Below are positions 6,723 to 12,183 of a stretch of DNA of 17,434 nucleotides, one piece after another. Source of the DNA: DASWYB01 sp036405195 (GTDB lineage Bacteria; Patescibacteriota; UBA1384; 2-12-FULL-50-11; DASWYB01); assembly GCA_036405195.1 (NCBI GenBank), contig DASWYB010000026.1, forward strand, positions 1 to 17,434, given 5' to 3'. The notes below the pieces were generated by a model, which did not search any database, had not been told where the DNA came from, and saw nothing but the letters and a program-made list of their open reading frames with translations. Every line of letters starts with the position of its first letter. Position 1 is the stretch's first letter. The translations under genes and the position numbers were made by a program.

Positions 6723-7199
6723 TTAGCCAGATATGCTGTGCTTGTCGTTGTACTTTTGGTGACGGGCTTCGGCTTTCCAAAAAGGACCAGCGGCGACAAT
6801 CTCTGTCATAATAGGTTGGCTATACGTGCCCAAGGCTTCTCTCTCGGCTTTGGATTTTTCAGCCGCCGCCTTTTGGAGGGGTGAGTGGTAAAAAATTACT
6901 GACCGGTATTCCGATCCGATATTAGGACCTTGTCGATTTGTGGTCGTTGGGTCGTGGAGATCCCAGAAGGTTGTGAGGAGTGTTTCGTAGGTTACGACAT
7001 CGGGGTCGTAGCTGAGTTGCACAGCTTGAGCATGGCCAGAAGTGTCTGAAGAGACTTCTTCGTAGGTTGGGTGTTCCATCGTTCCGCCGGTATAGCCAGT
7101 GGTCGAGTATTTTACACCCTTAACTTTGTCGAAGGTCTCCTGTACACCCCAAAAGCAACCGGCGGCAAAGGTTGCCATAGATATATGTGTTTTTCCCAT
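6723..7199 (-). CDS. msrA: Peptide-methionine (S)-S-oxide reductase MsrA, 1-Cys type
   Basis: 158 residues. It reduces methionine-S-sulfoxide. The catalytic signature GCFWG is at residues 14-18 (C15), followed by the family blocks GYTGG, PTYEEVSS, GHAQAVQLSYDP and FWDLHDPTTTNRQG...GSEYRS. C15 is the only cysteine in the protein, so both C-terminal recycling cysteines of three-Cys MsrAs are absent and the enzyme must be reduced directly by an external thiol or reductase. The ATG follows a TGC TATAAT extended -10 by 6 nt, consistent with leaderless expression. It is the first gene of the sulfoxide-repair cluster and divergent from the flavin protein at 7243. Confidence 0.96.
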   Translation of the reverse strand: MGKTHISMATFAAGCFWGVQETFDKVKGVKYSTTGYTGGTMEHPTYEEVSSDTSGHAQAVQLSYDPDVVTYETLLTTFWDLHDPTTTNRQGPNIGSEYRSVIFYHSPLQKAAAEKSKAEREALGTYSQPIMTEIVAAGPFWKAEARHQKYNDKHSISG

Positions 7200-7205
7200 A
7201 TTGCT

Positions 7206-7214
7206 ATTATAGCA
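7206..7214 (-). promoter_or_regulatory. Extended -10 promoter of msrA, leaderless
   Basis: TGC TATAAT (7214-7206) then AGCAAT and the ATG at 7199. The -10 lies within a 6-1-6 palindrome (TGCTAT-A-ATAGCA), which may be coincidental or an operator. No Shine-Dalgarno sequence is present. Confidence 0.6.
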
Positions 7215-7227
7215 TCCTATACAAGTG

Positions 7228-7236
7228 TGTTAGAAT
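7228..7236 (+). promoter_or_regulatory. Extended -10 promoter of the flavin split-barrel gene, leaderless
   Basis: TGT TAGAAT (7228-7236), 6 nt, then the ATG at 7243. It faces away from the msrA promoter within a 43-bp intergenic space. Confidence 0.55.
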
Positions 7237-7242
7237 TGTGTC

Positions 7243-7692
7243 ATGGAACAATTCGAAATCAAACATCACGTACGAGAAGTATTAAATCAAGAAATTCTCA
7301 TTTCACTAGCTACAACGGATATGCGACATCAACCCTGGGCCTCCGTCGTTCATTTTACGGCTAATGATGATTTTACGATCTACTGGCTTTCTGACCCCAA
7401 AGCACGTCATTCGGAGAATGTGGAAACCACAAAGCGGGCGGCCGGAACTGTCACGTTACCGCTTGATGCAGACGGGAAATCTATAGCATTACAGCTTGAG
7501 GGCACAGCTCGACGTATCGTCGGGGATGAAGTGAATATGGTTCGTGATCTGACGGAGCGCAGACGGGGTAAGCCAATCAATCCTGCTCTGTTAGAGACGC
7601 GGACTTTTTACGCTCTTGTTCCTGATCGAATTTATCTTCTCCATGAGCCTCTCTTAGGTTATGAGCGCGTAGAATTATTGTTGTCTGCTTGA
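7243..7692 (+). CDS. Pyridoxamine 5'-phosphate oxidase-related FMN-binding split-barrel protein
   Basis: 149 residues. The order of segments fits the PNPOx-like split barrel: an N-terminal helix (HHVREVLNQ), ILISLATTDMRHQPWASVVHF (first strands), FTIYWLSDPKARHSENVETTKRAAGTV (FMN-phosphate region), then ALQLEGTARRI and a C-terminal strand pair FYALVPDRIYLLHEP. Members bind FMN or F420 and act as oxidoreductases or heme-degrading enzymes. The substrate is not evident here. It lies back to back with the methionine-sulfoxide repair genes, so a redox role would fit, but that is contextual inference. Its TGA stop lies inside the -35 box of the next transcription unit. Confidence 0.8.
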   Translation: MEQFEIKHHVREVLNQEILISLATTDMRHQPWASVVHFTANDDFTIYWLSDPKARHSENVETTKRAAGTVTLPLDADGKSIALQLEGTARRIVGDEVNMVRDLTERRRGKPINPALLETRTFYALVPDRIYLLHEPLLGYERVELLLSA

Positions 7693-7717
7693 CGGAGTTT
7701 ATAAGAGTAAGTAAAAT
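7689..7717 (+). promoter_or_regulatory. Promoter of the HelD-like attenuator unit
   Basis: TTGACG (7689-7694), a 17-bp spacer and TAAAAT (7712-7717). The -35 box is built over the TGA stop (7690-7692) of the preceding gene. A start near 7724 puts the leader ORF ATG (7727) 2-4 nt into the RNA. Confidence 0.7.
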
Positions 7718-7726
7718 GTATGTACT

Positions 7727-7777
7727 ATGAATAAACGGTTACACAAAAGAAATGATTACACTTTTGGGTACGTCTAA
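7727..7777 (+). CDS. Putative 16-residue leader peptide of the HelD-like gene
   Basis: An ORF encoding MNKRLHKRNDYTFGYV, ending in a TAA at 7775-7777. Its stop overlaps the first base of the left arm of the terminator hairpin. The ATG is 9 nt after the -10 box and has no Shine-Dalgarno site. It lies wholly in the space between promoter and terminator. Position and length match ribosome-mediated attenuation leaders; translation itself is not shown by the sequence. It is basic at the start (K3, R4, K7, R8) and aromatic at the end. Confidence 0.5.
   Translation: MNKRLHKRNDYTFGYV
7740..7770 (+). promoter_or_regulatory. Leader hairpin 1 within the leader ORF
   Basis: TACACAAAAG (7740-7749) pairs with CTTTTGGGTA (7761-7770) with a single A-G mismatch and an 11-nt loop. 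A competing pairing of CGGTTA (7736-7741) with TAACTG (7775-7780), including one G-U pair, would overlap both this stem and the terminator's left arm and so could act as an antiterminator. Confidence 0.5.
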
Positions 7778-7806
7778 CTGCCGGTCATCTCGCGGCAGTT
7801 TTTTCT
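7776..7806 (+). terminator. Intrinsic terminator / attenuator upstream of the HelD-like gene
   Basis: AACTGCCG (7776-7783) and CGGCAGTT (7793-7800) form a perfect 8-bp stem, 9-nt loop, followed immediately by TTTTCTTT. It lies 84 bases after the flavin-protein stop but only about 80 bases into the separate transcript from the 7689-7717 promoter, and 16 bases before the HelD-like start, so it should set read-through into that gene. Confidence 0.85.
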
Positions 7807-7822
7807 TTCATGAGGAGATTTT

Positions 7823-9670
7823 ATGGAACAGATGAGCAAAGATACATTGTTACAAGAATCGCGCACCCACGTTCAGTCGGTGCAAAAGGCAATTACTCAA
7901 GAAATTGCCGATATGGAACAAAAGGTCGTAAGTGGTGAGGAGGAGTGGCGCAGTCAGTCAGCGGATGACCGTGTTATTTTTGATACATTCTTAGCTCACT
8001 ACCAAGAGCGCAAAGGTGAGTTAGGGCAACTTTACCCTTCCCCTTATTTTGTGCGGTGTGATGTTCTGTTTGAAGGGGAATCAGAGATTAAAACTTACTA
8101 CTTTGCAAAGTTTCCCTTTAGTGAAGAGCAGATTTATTCGTGGACGGTTCCTGCAGCGACACTACGCTACGAGGAGCCGGGAGAGGTCAATTACACGGCT
8201 CTCGATGGAACCGTCTATCATGGTACCCTTGTGCGCAAAGATCAATACATGATTGTTGATGGTAACGTCGTCTTTTTTGCGAGTGAGACGGCCGGCCGGC
8301 CACGAGAATTGATATATCAGGAACATTTCTCCACTCGTAAAAGTGGTTTTGTCTTACCAGAAATTGTGGCGCAAATGGAAAAAGCCCAGGACCAGGTAGT
8401 TCGCGCGGCACATCAAGGCCCGTTTGTTATTTCCGGTCCTGCTGGATCGGGTAAAACCACACTGGCCTTCCATCGTGTTGCCTATTTGATGCAATCGCCA
8501 GATACGGCTTCTCTCTATCCTTCAGATTCAATTCTTATTTTGGTCCAAGATACTGGAACGCGAGACTACTTTACGCACCTTTTGCCGGAGCTAGGAATTA
8601 AGCAAGTCGCCATTACTACGTTCTTTGAGTGGGCGGTAGGTGTTTTAGAGTTAACGGGTTTTGAAGCAACGAAGTGGTCTGATTTACCCGAACCCAGCCG
8701 TGACAGCTATGAATATGCCAAACTCAAAGCATTGCGAGAGTTTGTGGCCCGGCCAAAAAAAGGCACTGTCTATTCATGGCTCGAAGAAGCCTATGCTTCA
8801 TGCTTTTTCCCTCATCATGAGATATTATGGCAACAGCAAATCAAGAGTCGTAAGCTTGATCGAATTGATATTACGCTTCTTCTTATGGCTCAAAATGCGG
8901 AAGCTGGCGGATTAACTCACATGGTTGAGACATTCGTAAAGCAGAGAAACGGCACGTATAAACGAAAGTTTGAACGCCAACCAATTCGATATAATCTCAT
9001 GGTTGTTGACGAATTTCAGAACTACTTACCTGAGCAGTTAACACTATTGCAGGGGTGTCGAAATCCTCGGTTAGAGTCGACAATTTATGTTGGTGACATG
9101 GCGCAACAGGTTCAATTAGGGACGGTAAAAAACTGGGAGGAAGCCCGGGAAAAAATTGAGACAGATCGGATGATTGTCTTGGCAAAGGTATACCGTAATA
9201 CGCAGCGCATACTTGAGTTCATCCGATCGCTTGGGTATGAGGTACATATTCCCGAGAAGATTCGAATCGGGGATCCTGTGGCTGAGGTGCTTGTCGAGTC
9301 GGTTGAGGAAGAAGTTGCATATATCGAAGATCTTCTAACTCGTGATACTCAAGGAAGTCTTGGGGTTATTGCAAAAGACAGCGCATACTTGGCGCCATTT
9401 CGAACTGCTTTTCGGGGTCGAGATCGCGTACATATTGTCACTATGCAAGAATCTCAAGGAGTCGAATTTGATAGGGTTTGCCTTGTTGGGATTACGCCTG
9501 AGTTATTAACTTCCCATGTTTTTGAGGAAGCTATACGAAAAGAGAAACGTCATATTGATAGAGATTTACTGTATGTGGCTCTTACTCGCGCGATGTCAGA
9601 AATGCATGTATTGGGAAATTGTTACTTGCGGGAAAGCATCCAATTTTTAGATTCTTCTGTGGTAACATGA
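7823..9670 (+). CDS. HelD-like superfamily 1 helicase (RNA polymerase recycling factor type)
   Basis: 615 residues. HelD proteins pull stalled RNA polymerase off DNA, and the actinobacterial relative HelR protects polymerase from rifampicin. Order: N-terminal helical arm, probably coiled coil (residues 1-70); a beta domain with PSPYFVRCDVLF, SWTVPAATLRYEEPGE and GTLVRKDQYMI (72-145), equivalent to the HelD PYFGRIDF...DWRAPIS...GEL region; then the SF1 core with GPAGSGKTTLAFHRVAYLM (205-223, the HelD form of Walker A), DEFQ (396-399), GDMAQ (424-428), QGVEFD (545-550) and VALTRA (585-590). It is about 150 residues shorter than Bacillus HelD, so some inserts are reduced. GAGGAG gives a good ribosome site. 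It is preceded by a leader ORF and terminator. A general UvrD-like repair helicase is the alternative. Confidence 0.8.
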   Translation: MEQMSKDTLLQESRTHVQSVQKAITQEIADMEQKVVSGEEEWRSQSADDRVIFDTFLAHYQERKGELGQLYPSPYFVRCDVLFEGESEIKTYYFAKFPFSEEQIYSWTVPAATLRYEEPGEVNYTALDGTVYHGTLVRKDQYMIVDGNVVFFASETAGRPRELIYQEHFSTRKSGFVLPEIVAQMEKAQDQVVRAAHQGPFVISGPAGSGKTTLAFHRVAYLMQSPDTASLYPSDSILILVQDTGTRDYFTHLLPELGIKQVAITTFFEWAVGVLELTGFEATKWSDLPEPSRDSYEYAKLKALREFVARPKKGTVYSWLEEAYASCFFPHHEILWQQQIKSRKLDRIDITLLLMAQNAEAGGLTHMVETFVKQRNGTYKRKFERQPIRYNLMVVDEFQNYLPEQLTLLQGCRNPRLESTIYVGDMAQQVQLGTVKNWEEAREKIETDRMIVLAKVYRNTQRILEFIRSLGYEVHIPEKIRIGDPVAEVLVESVEEEVAYIEDLLTRDTQGSLGVIAKDSAYLAPFRTAFRGRDRVHIVTMQESQGVEFDRVCLVGITPELLTSHVFEEAIRKEKRHIDRDLLYVALTRAMSEMHVLGNCYLRESIQFLDSSVVT

Positions 9671-9677
9671 AGAAGTC

Positions 9678-10250
9678 ATGCATATAGATTTGGACCCAAG
9701 GAGATATCGTAATTGGCCATATAAGAATACAACGCTTCTCATTTTAAGTTTTCTTATACTTTGGTTGATTATCGACACTCATCCTGTACAAAGAGCAGTC
9801 TCTCAAGTTTCGGGATGGGGGTATCTGGGCGCATTTTTAACAGGAATATTTTTTGTCTCTGTTTTCACTGCTGCACCCGCGGCAGTTATCCTCTTTCGTT
9901 TAGCCGATGTCCTGAACCCCTGGGAAGTGGCACTTTTTGCTGGCATTGGTGCTATGTGTGGCGATTACCTTATATTTCGTTACCTCCAGGATAAAGTATT
10001 CGATGAACTGAAACCGATTTTTTTCAAAATTGGACGAACGCAACTTGGCCAACTCTTTCATACCCCTTATTTCGCGTGGTTATTACCGATTGTTGGCGCC
10101 GCGATTATTGCTTCGCCTTTACCAGACGAAGCCGGGATTGGGTTATTAGGCGCTTCTCAGGTTCGCGGATGGCAATTTTTGCTATTAACGTTTGTACTTA
10201 ATTCCGTTGGAATCTTTTTGATAGTATTATTAGCGCAGACAGCTTCTTAA
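9678..10250 (+). CDS. VTT/DedA (SNARE-associated)-like membrane protein
   Basis: 190 residues with about five hydrophobic spans: 18-33, 46-73, 83-100, 134-148 and 166-186. The segment FTAAPAAVILFRLADVLNPWEVALFAGIGAMCGDYLIFRYLQD and the later PLPDEAGIGLLGASQVRGWQFLLLTFVLNSVG resemble the VTT/DedA core, where G-x-x-x-GD and a P-x-P-x-E/D re-entrant motif are typical. Many family members are lipid scramblases or flippases. The match is by pattern only and could be a related small-drug-export family. It begins 7 bases after the HelD-like stop with a weak AAGAAG site, so it should be co-transcribed and translationally coupled. Confidence 0.6.
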   Translation: MHIDLDPRRYRNWPYKNTTLLILSFLILWLIIDTHPVQRAVSQVSGWGYLGAFLTGIFFVSVFTAAPAAVILFRLADVLNPWEVALFAGIGAMCGDYLIFRYLQDKVFDELKPIFFKIGRTQLGQLFHTPYFAWLLPIVGAAIIASPLPDEAGIGLLGASQVRGWQFLLLTFVLNSVGIFLIVLLAQTAS

Positions 10251-10264
10251 ACGAAAGGAACTCA

Positions 10265-10600
10265 ATGTTACTACTTTGGATTATTAACGCCCTCACGCTT
10301 TTGCTCGTAGCAAACTACCTGCCTGGCTTTCACGTCTCTGGTTTTTACGCGGCGCTCATTACTGCGCTTGTACTCGGTCTGGTCAACGCGGTTATTCGTC
10401 CCATTGTGATTTTGTTTACATTACCGATTAATTTGCTTACGCTCGGTTTGTTTACCTTTGTTATTAATGGCCTTATGATCTGGTTGGTATCGACTGTAGT
10501 CAAAGGGTTTGAAGTCGATTCCTTTAATACGGCGCTCTGGGCAGCCTTAATTCTTTGGCTCATCAGCTTTGTCACCAACGCCTTAACTAAAAAAGCATAA
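10265..10600 (+). CDS. YvlD-type (phage holin family 4-like) membrane protein
   Basis: 111 residues with four hydrophobic spans. The conserved blocks NALTLLLVANYLPGFHV, ALVLGLVNAVIRPIVILFTLPINLLTLGLFTFVINGLMIWL and the terminal WAALILWLISFVTNAL are typical of the YvlD/PF04020 family. That family is annotated as holin superfamily IV but is chromosomally encoded in many bacteria and of unknown function; there is no phage context here. An AAAGGA site lies 5 bases before the ATG. It is the last gene of the HelD-VTT-YvlD run, followed at once by a strong terminator. Confidence 0.88.
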   Translation: MLLLWIINALTLLLVANYLPGFHVSGFYAALITALVLGLVNAVIRPIVILFTLPINLLTLGLFTFVINGLMIWLVSTVVKGFEVDSFNTALWAALILWLISFVTNALTKKA

Positions 10601-10605
10601 AAAAC

Positions 10606-10634
10606 AGCGCCCGACCTCATGGCCGGGCGCTTTC
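10606..10634. terminator. Bidirectional intrinsic terminator between convergent genes
   Basis: AGCGCCCG (10606-10613) and CGGGCGCT (10624-10631) form a perfect GC-rich 8-bp stem. On the plus strand it is followed by TTTCGTTC; on the minus strand by GTTTTTTA. It should end both the HelD-VTT-YvlD transcript and the convergent MFS transcript. Confidence 0.9.
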
Positions 10635-10645
10635 GTTCAGGATGA

Positions 10646-11941
10646 CTAGTTTTTGGCGGTAGCCAAAGACTTTTTGAACGTGACGACAAAGAGAAGAATA
10701 CAAGCTCCTACTACAAGGAGCATCCCCGAAGCCCTCCATGCGACAGGGATGGTATACGCTTCAGCGATTCGCGCACTGAAGGCGAGTCCGAGCATGCTCC
10801 CGAGATGACTGGGCATGCTCGTGAGTGATAGGACCGTGGCCCGATGATCTTCTTGATCTTTGGGGATCTGGTCGTTGGCGTATGCATCTATCATCGGACG
10901 GAATACCCCTCTCCCCATCTGATTGAAGAGGAAGGCCGTCATCATGAGCGCAGGGCTTGCGAGATAGGGTGTCGTACTGATGCCGACACCAACCACGAGG
11001 AGACTACAAAGGAGTGTATACCTTCGATCAAAACGAGTTGACTTAAGGCGTACACATAGAGCCCCTCCTGAGGCTAAAGCAAGTGAGATACCAATCCATA
11101 CCACTCCCATCATGGCCTGGGGGAAGCCGTACTGTCCTTTCATGAGCGGTTGCCATTGCATGTTGGGTGCCTGCGTAGCAACCGCGAAGAGCAGTGCCAT
11201 ACAGACAATAAGCCGTACATCGCTGCTTGATACTGCGTAACGGACAGCCCTTTGCATGGCACGTCCGAGATGTTGCAGGTGATCCCAGATCTCACCCCTT
11301 AGGTTTTGATGCGATACATGGTGATCCTGCATGAGAACCAGTGCTATCACTGCGTTACACCCCATCAAACTTCCTCCGAACACCCAAGGAAGAACTAAGA
11401 AATGGTGCTCGATCCAGGATGCCAGTACACCTTTTCCAAGTGTATCGACAACAGACCGAATAACGTTGTGGTCAAGCGAAAGAGCGCCAATTTGAGCCGT
11501 CGCAAAGCCGGTAACACAGTTAAGGATGTAGCTCTTCCCGGTGATGTCGTCGAGTTCTCCAGTGTAGCCATGGTGGGTCAGGCTGTGACGAAGCCACGCC
11601 TGAAATGCACCACTCGCTAAGCATGAGCCGATCCCGGCGAGTACTTCTGCCATAATAAACCCTGGGACGCCTGACGCGGTCGCGTACGTGAAGTAAGCGC
11701 AAGCAATGACGATGCGCGAAATCACGTAACACCGCTTCCGTCCAAAGACGTCAGCGAGGGCGCCGGTTGGCATCTCGAGGGTGAGGCAGATCGTGAAGTA
11801 CACGAAGTTGACCATTTGCGCTTGGCCCAGACTGAGGCCCTTGGCCATCAGGTAGGTCGTGTAGATCGGTGCAAAGAAACCTGTGGCTGCGTTGGTGACG
11901 ACAGCGAGCAACCAGTACGTGTGAATGACACGTCTTACCAT
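10646..11941 (-). CDS. Major facilitator superfamily transporter, efflux type
   Basis: 431 residues with about 12 hydrophobic spans. MFS motif A, GALADVFGRKR (60-70), lies between spans 2 and 3, and a longer hydrophilic linker containing the QDHHVSHQNL stretch separates the two six-span halves. The general layout fits drug or metabolite exporters, but the substrate cannot be read from sequence. The start has AGAGG six bases upstream. By eye the gene is more GC-rich than most neighbours, which could mean recent acquisition; I did not compute this. It is preceded by a long leader with its own promoter, a 33-codon ORF and a very strong terminator, so expression is probably controlled by attenuation. 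It ends 12 bases before a bidirectional terminator. Confidence 0.88.
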   Translation of the reverse strand: MVRRVIHTYWLLAVVTNAATGFFAPIYTTYLMAKGLSLGQAQMVNFVYFTICLTLEMPTGALADVFGRKRCYVISRIVIACAYFTYATASGVPGFIMAEVLAGIGSCLASGAFQAWLRHSLTHHGYTGELDDITGKSYILNCVTGFATAQIGALSLDHNVIRSVVDTLGKGVLASWIEHHFLVLPWVFGGSLMGCNAVIALVLMQDHHVSHQNLRGEIWDHLQHLGRAMQRAVRYAVSSSDVRLIVCMALLFAVATQAPNMQWQPLMKGQYGFPQAMMGVVWIGISLALASGGALCVRLKSTRFDRRYTLLCSLLVVGVGISTTPYLASPALMMTAFLFNQMGRGVFRPMIDAYANDQIPKDQEDHRATVLSLTSMPSHLGSMLGLAFSARIAEAYTIPVAWRASGMLLVVGACILLFVVTFKKSLATAKN

Positions 11942-11976
11942 AGTTTTCCTCTCTCAGTGATTCAGTTGTGAAGGTT

Positions 11977-12010
11977 CTAGAAAAGCCTAAAAACGCCTCG
12001 GCTTTTCTAG
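11977..12010 (-). repeat. Alternative hairpin overlapping the MFS leader terminator
   Basis: CTAGAAAAGCC and GGCTTTTCTAG (11977-11987 and 12000-12010) are a perfect 11-bp inverted repeat. One arm comprises the loop of the adjacent terminator plus bases of its stem, so the two hairpins exclude each other. In the minus-strand transcript the second arm lies just after the terminator T tract, so this fold could form only in read-through RNA. On the plus strand it would form first. Confidence 0.7.
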
Positions 12011-12023
12011 CCGAGGCGTTTTT
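11989..12023 (-). terminator. Strong intrinsic terminator / attenuator in the MFS leader
   Basis: AAAAACGCCTCGGC and GCCGAGGCGTTTTT form a perfect 14-bp stem with a 7-nt loop, running into a T tract on the minus strand (and on the plus strand). It lies downstream of the mpl-like stop and upstream of the MFS start, and follows a separate promoter and leader ORF. Premature termination of the MFS transcript is therefore its likely role. Confidence 0.9.
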
Positions 12024-12043
12024 AATTGGTAAAAAGTTACTTG

Positions 12044-12145
12044 TTACACAAAAACACTACGGCTAAAAAAGTCGGTGTATACCCAAAGACCGGCCTGATC
12101 GGCTGGCTGTGAGACGTGATTCATAATAAAGTTATAAGTTGTCAT
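12044..12145 (-). CDS. Putative 33-residue leader peptide of the MFS gene
   Basis: An ORF from the ATG at 12145, 9 nt after a -10 box and without a Shine-Dalgarno site. The 33 residues begin MTTYNFIMNH and end DFFSRSVFV, with a TAA at 12046-12044. It ends 20 nt before the terminator stem. The last codons contain GTGTTTTT (12057-12050), which can pair over 8 bp (one G-U) with AAAAACGC of the terminator's left arm (12023-12016), a natural antiterminator. A ribosome finishing the ORF would mask it and favour termination; a ribosome stalled earlier would leave it free and favour read-through. Expression as protein is not proven by sequence. Confidence 0.5.
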   Translation of the reverse strand: MTTYNFIMNHVSQPADQAGLWVYTDFFSRSVFV

Positions 12146-12154
12146 AGCTTGTTT

Positions 12155-12183
12155 AGTATAGACGATCTTGTTTAAGGAGTCAA
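12155..12183 (-). promoter_or_regulatory. Promoter of the MFS attenuator unit
   Basis: TTGACT (12183-12178), a 17-bp spacer and TATACT (12160-12155) on the minus strand. The -35 includes the TGA stop (12182-12180) of the upstream Mur ligase gene, as in the HelD-like unit. The predicted leader to the MFS start is about 205 nt. Confidence 0.75.

Noticed and set aside
7071..7364. Plus-strand ORF of 97 codons across the msrA start and the flavin-protein start
   Set aside because: It is antisense to msrA and out of frame with the flavin protein, both of which are recognisable families.
10265..10600. Phage lysis module (holin)
   Set aside because: The family name is misleading: YvlD-type proteins are chromosomal, and no phage, endolysin or integrase gene is nearby.
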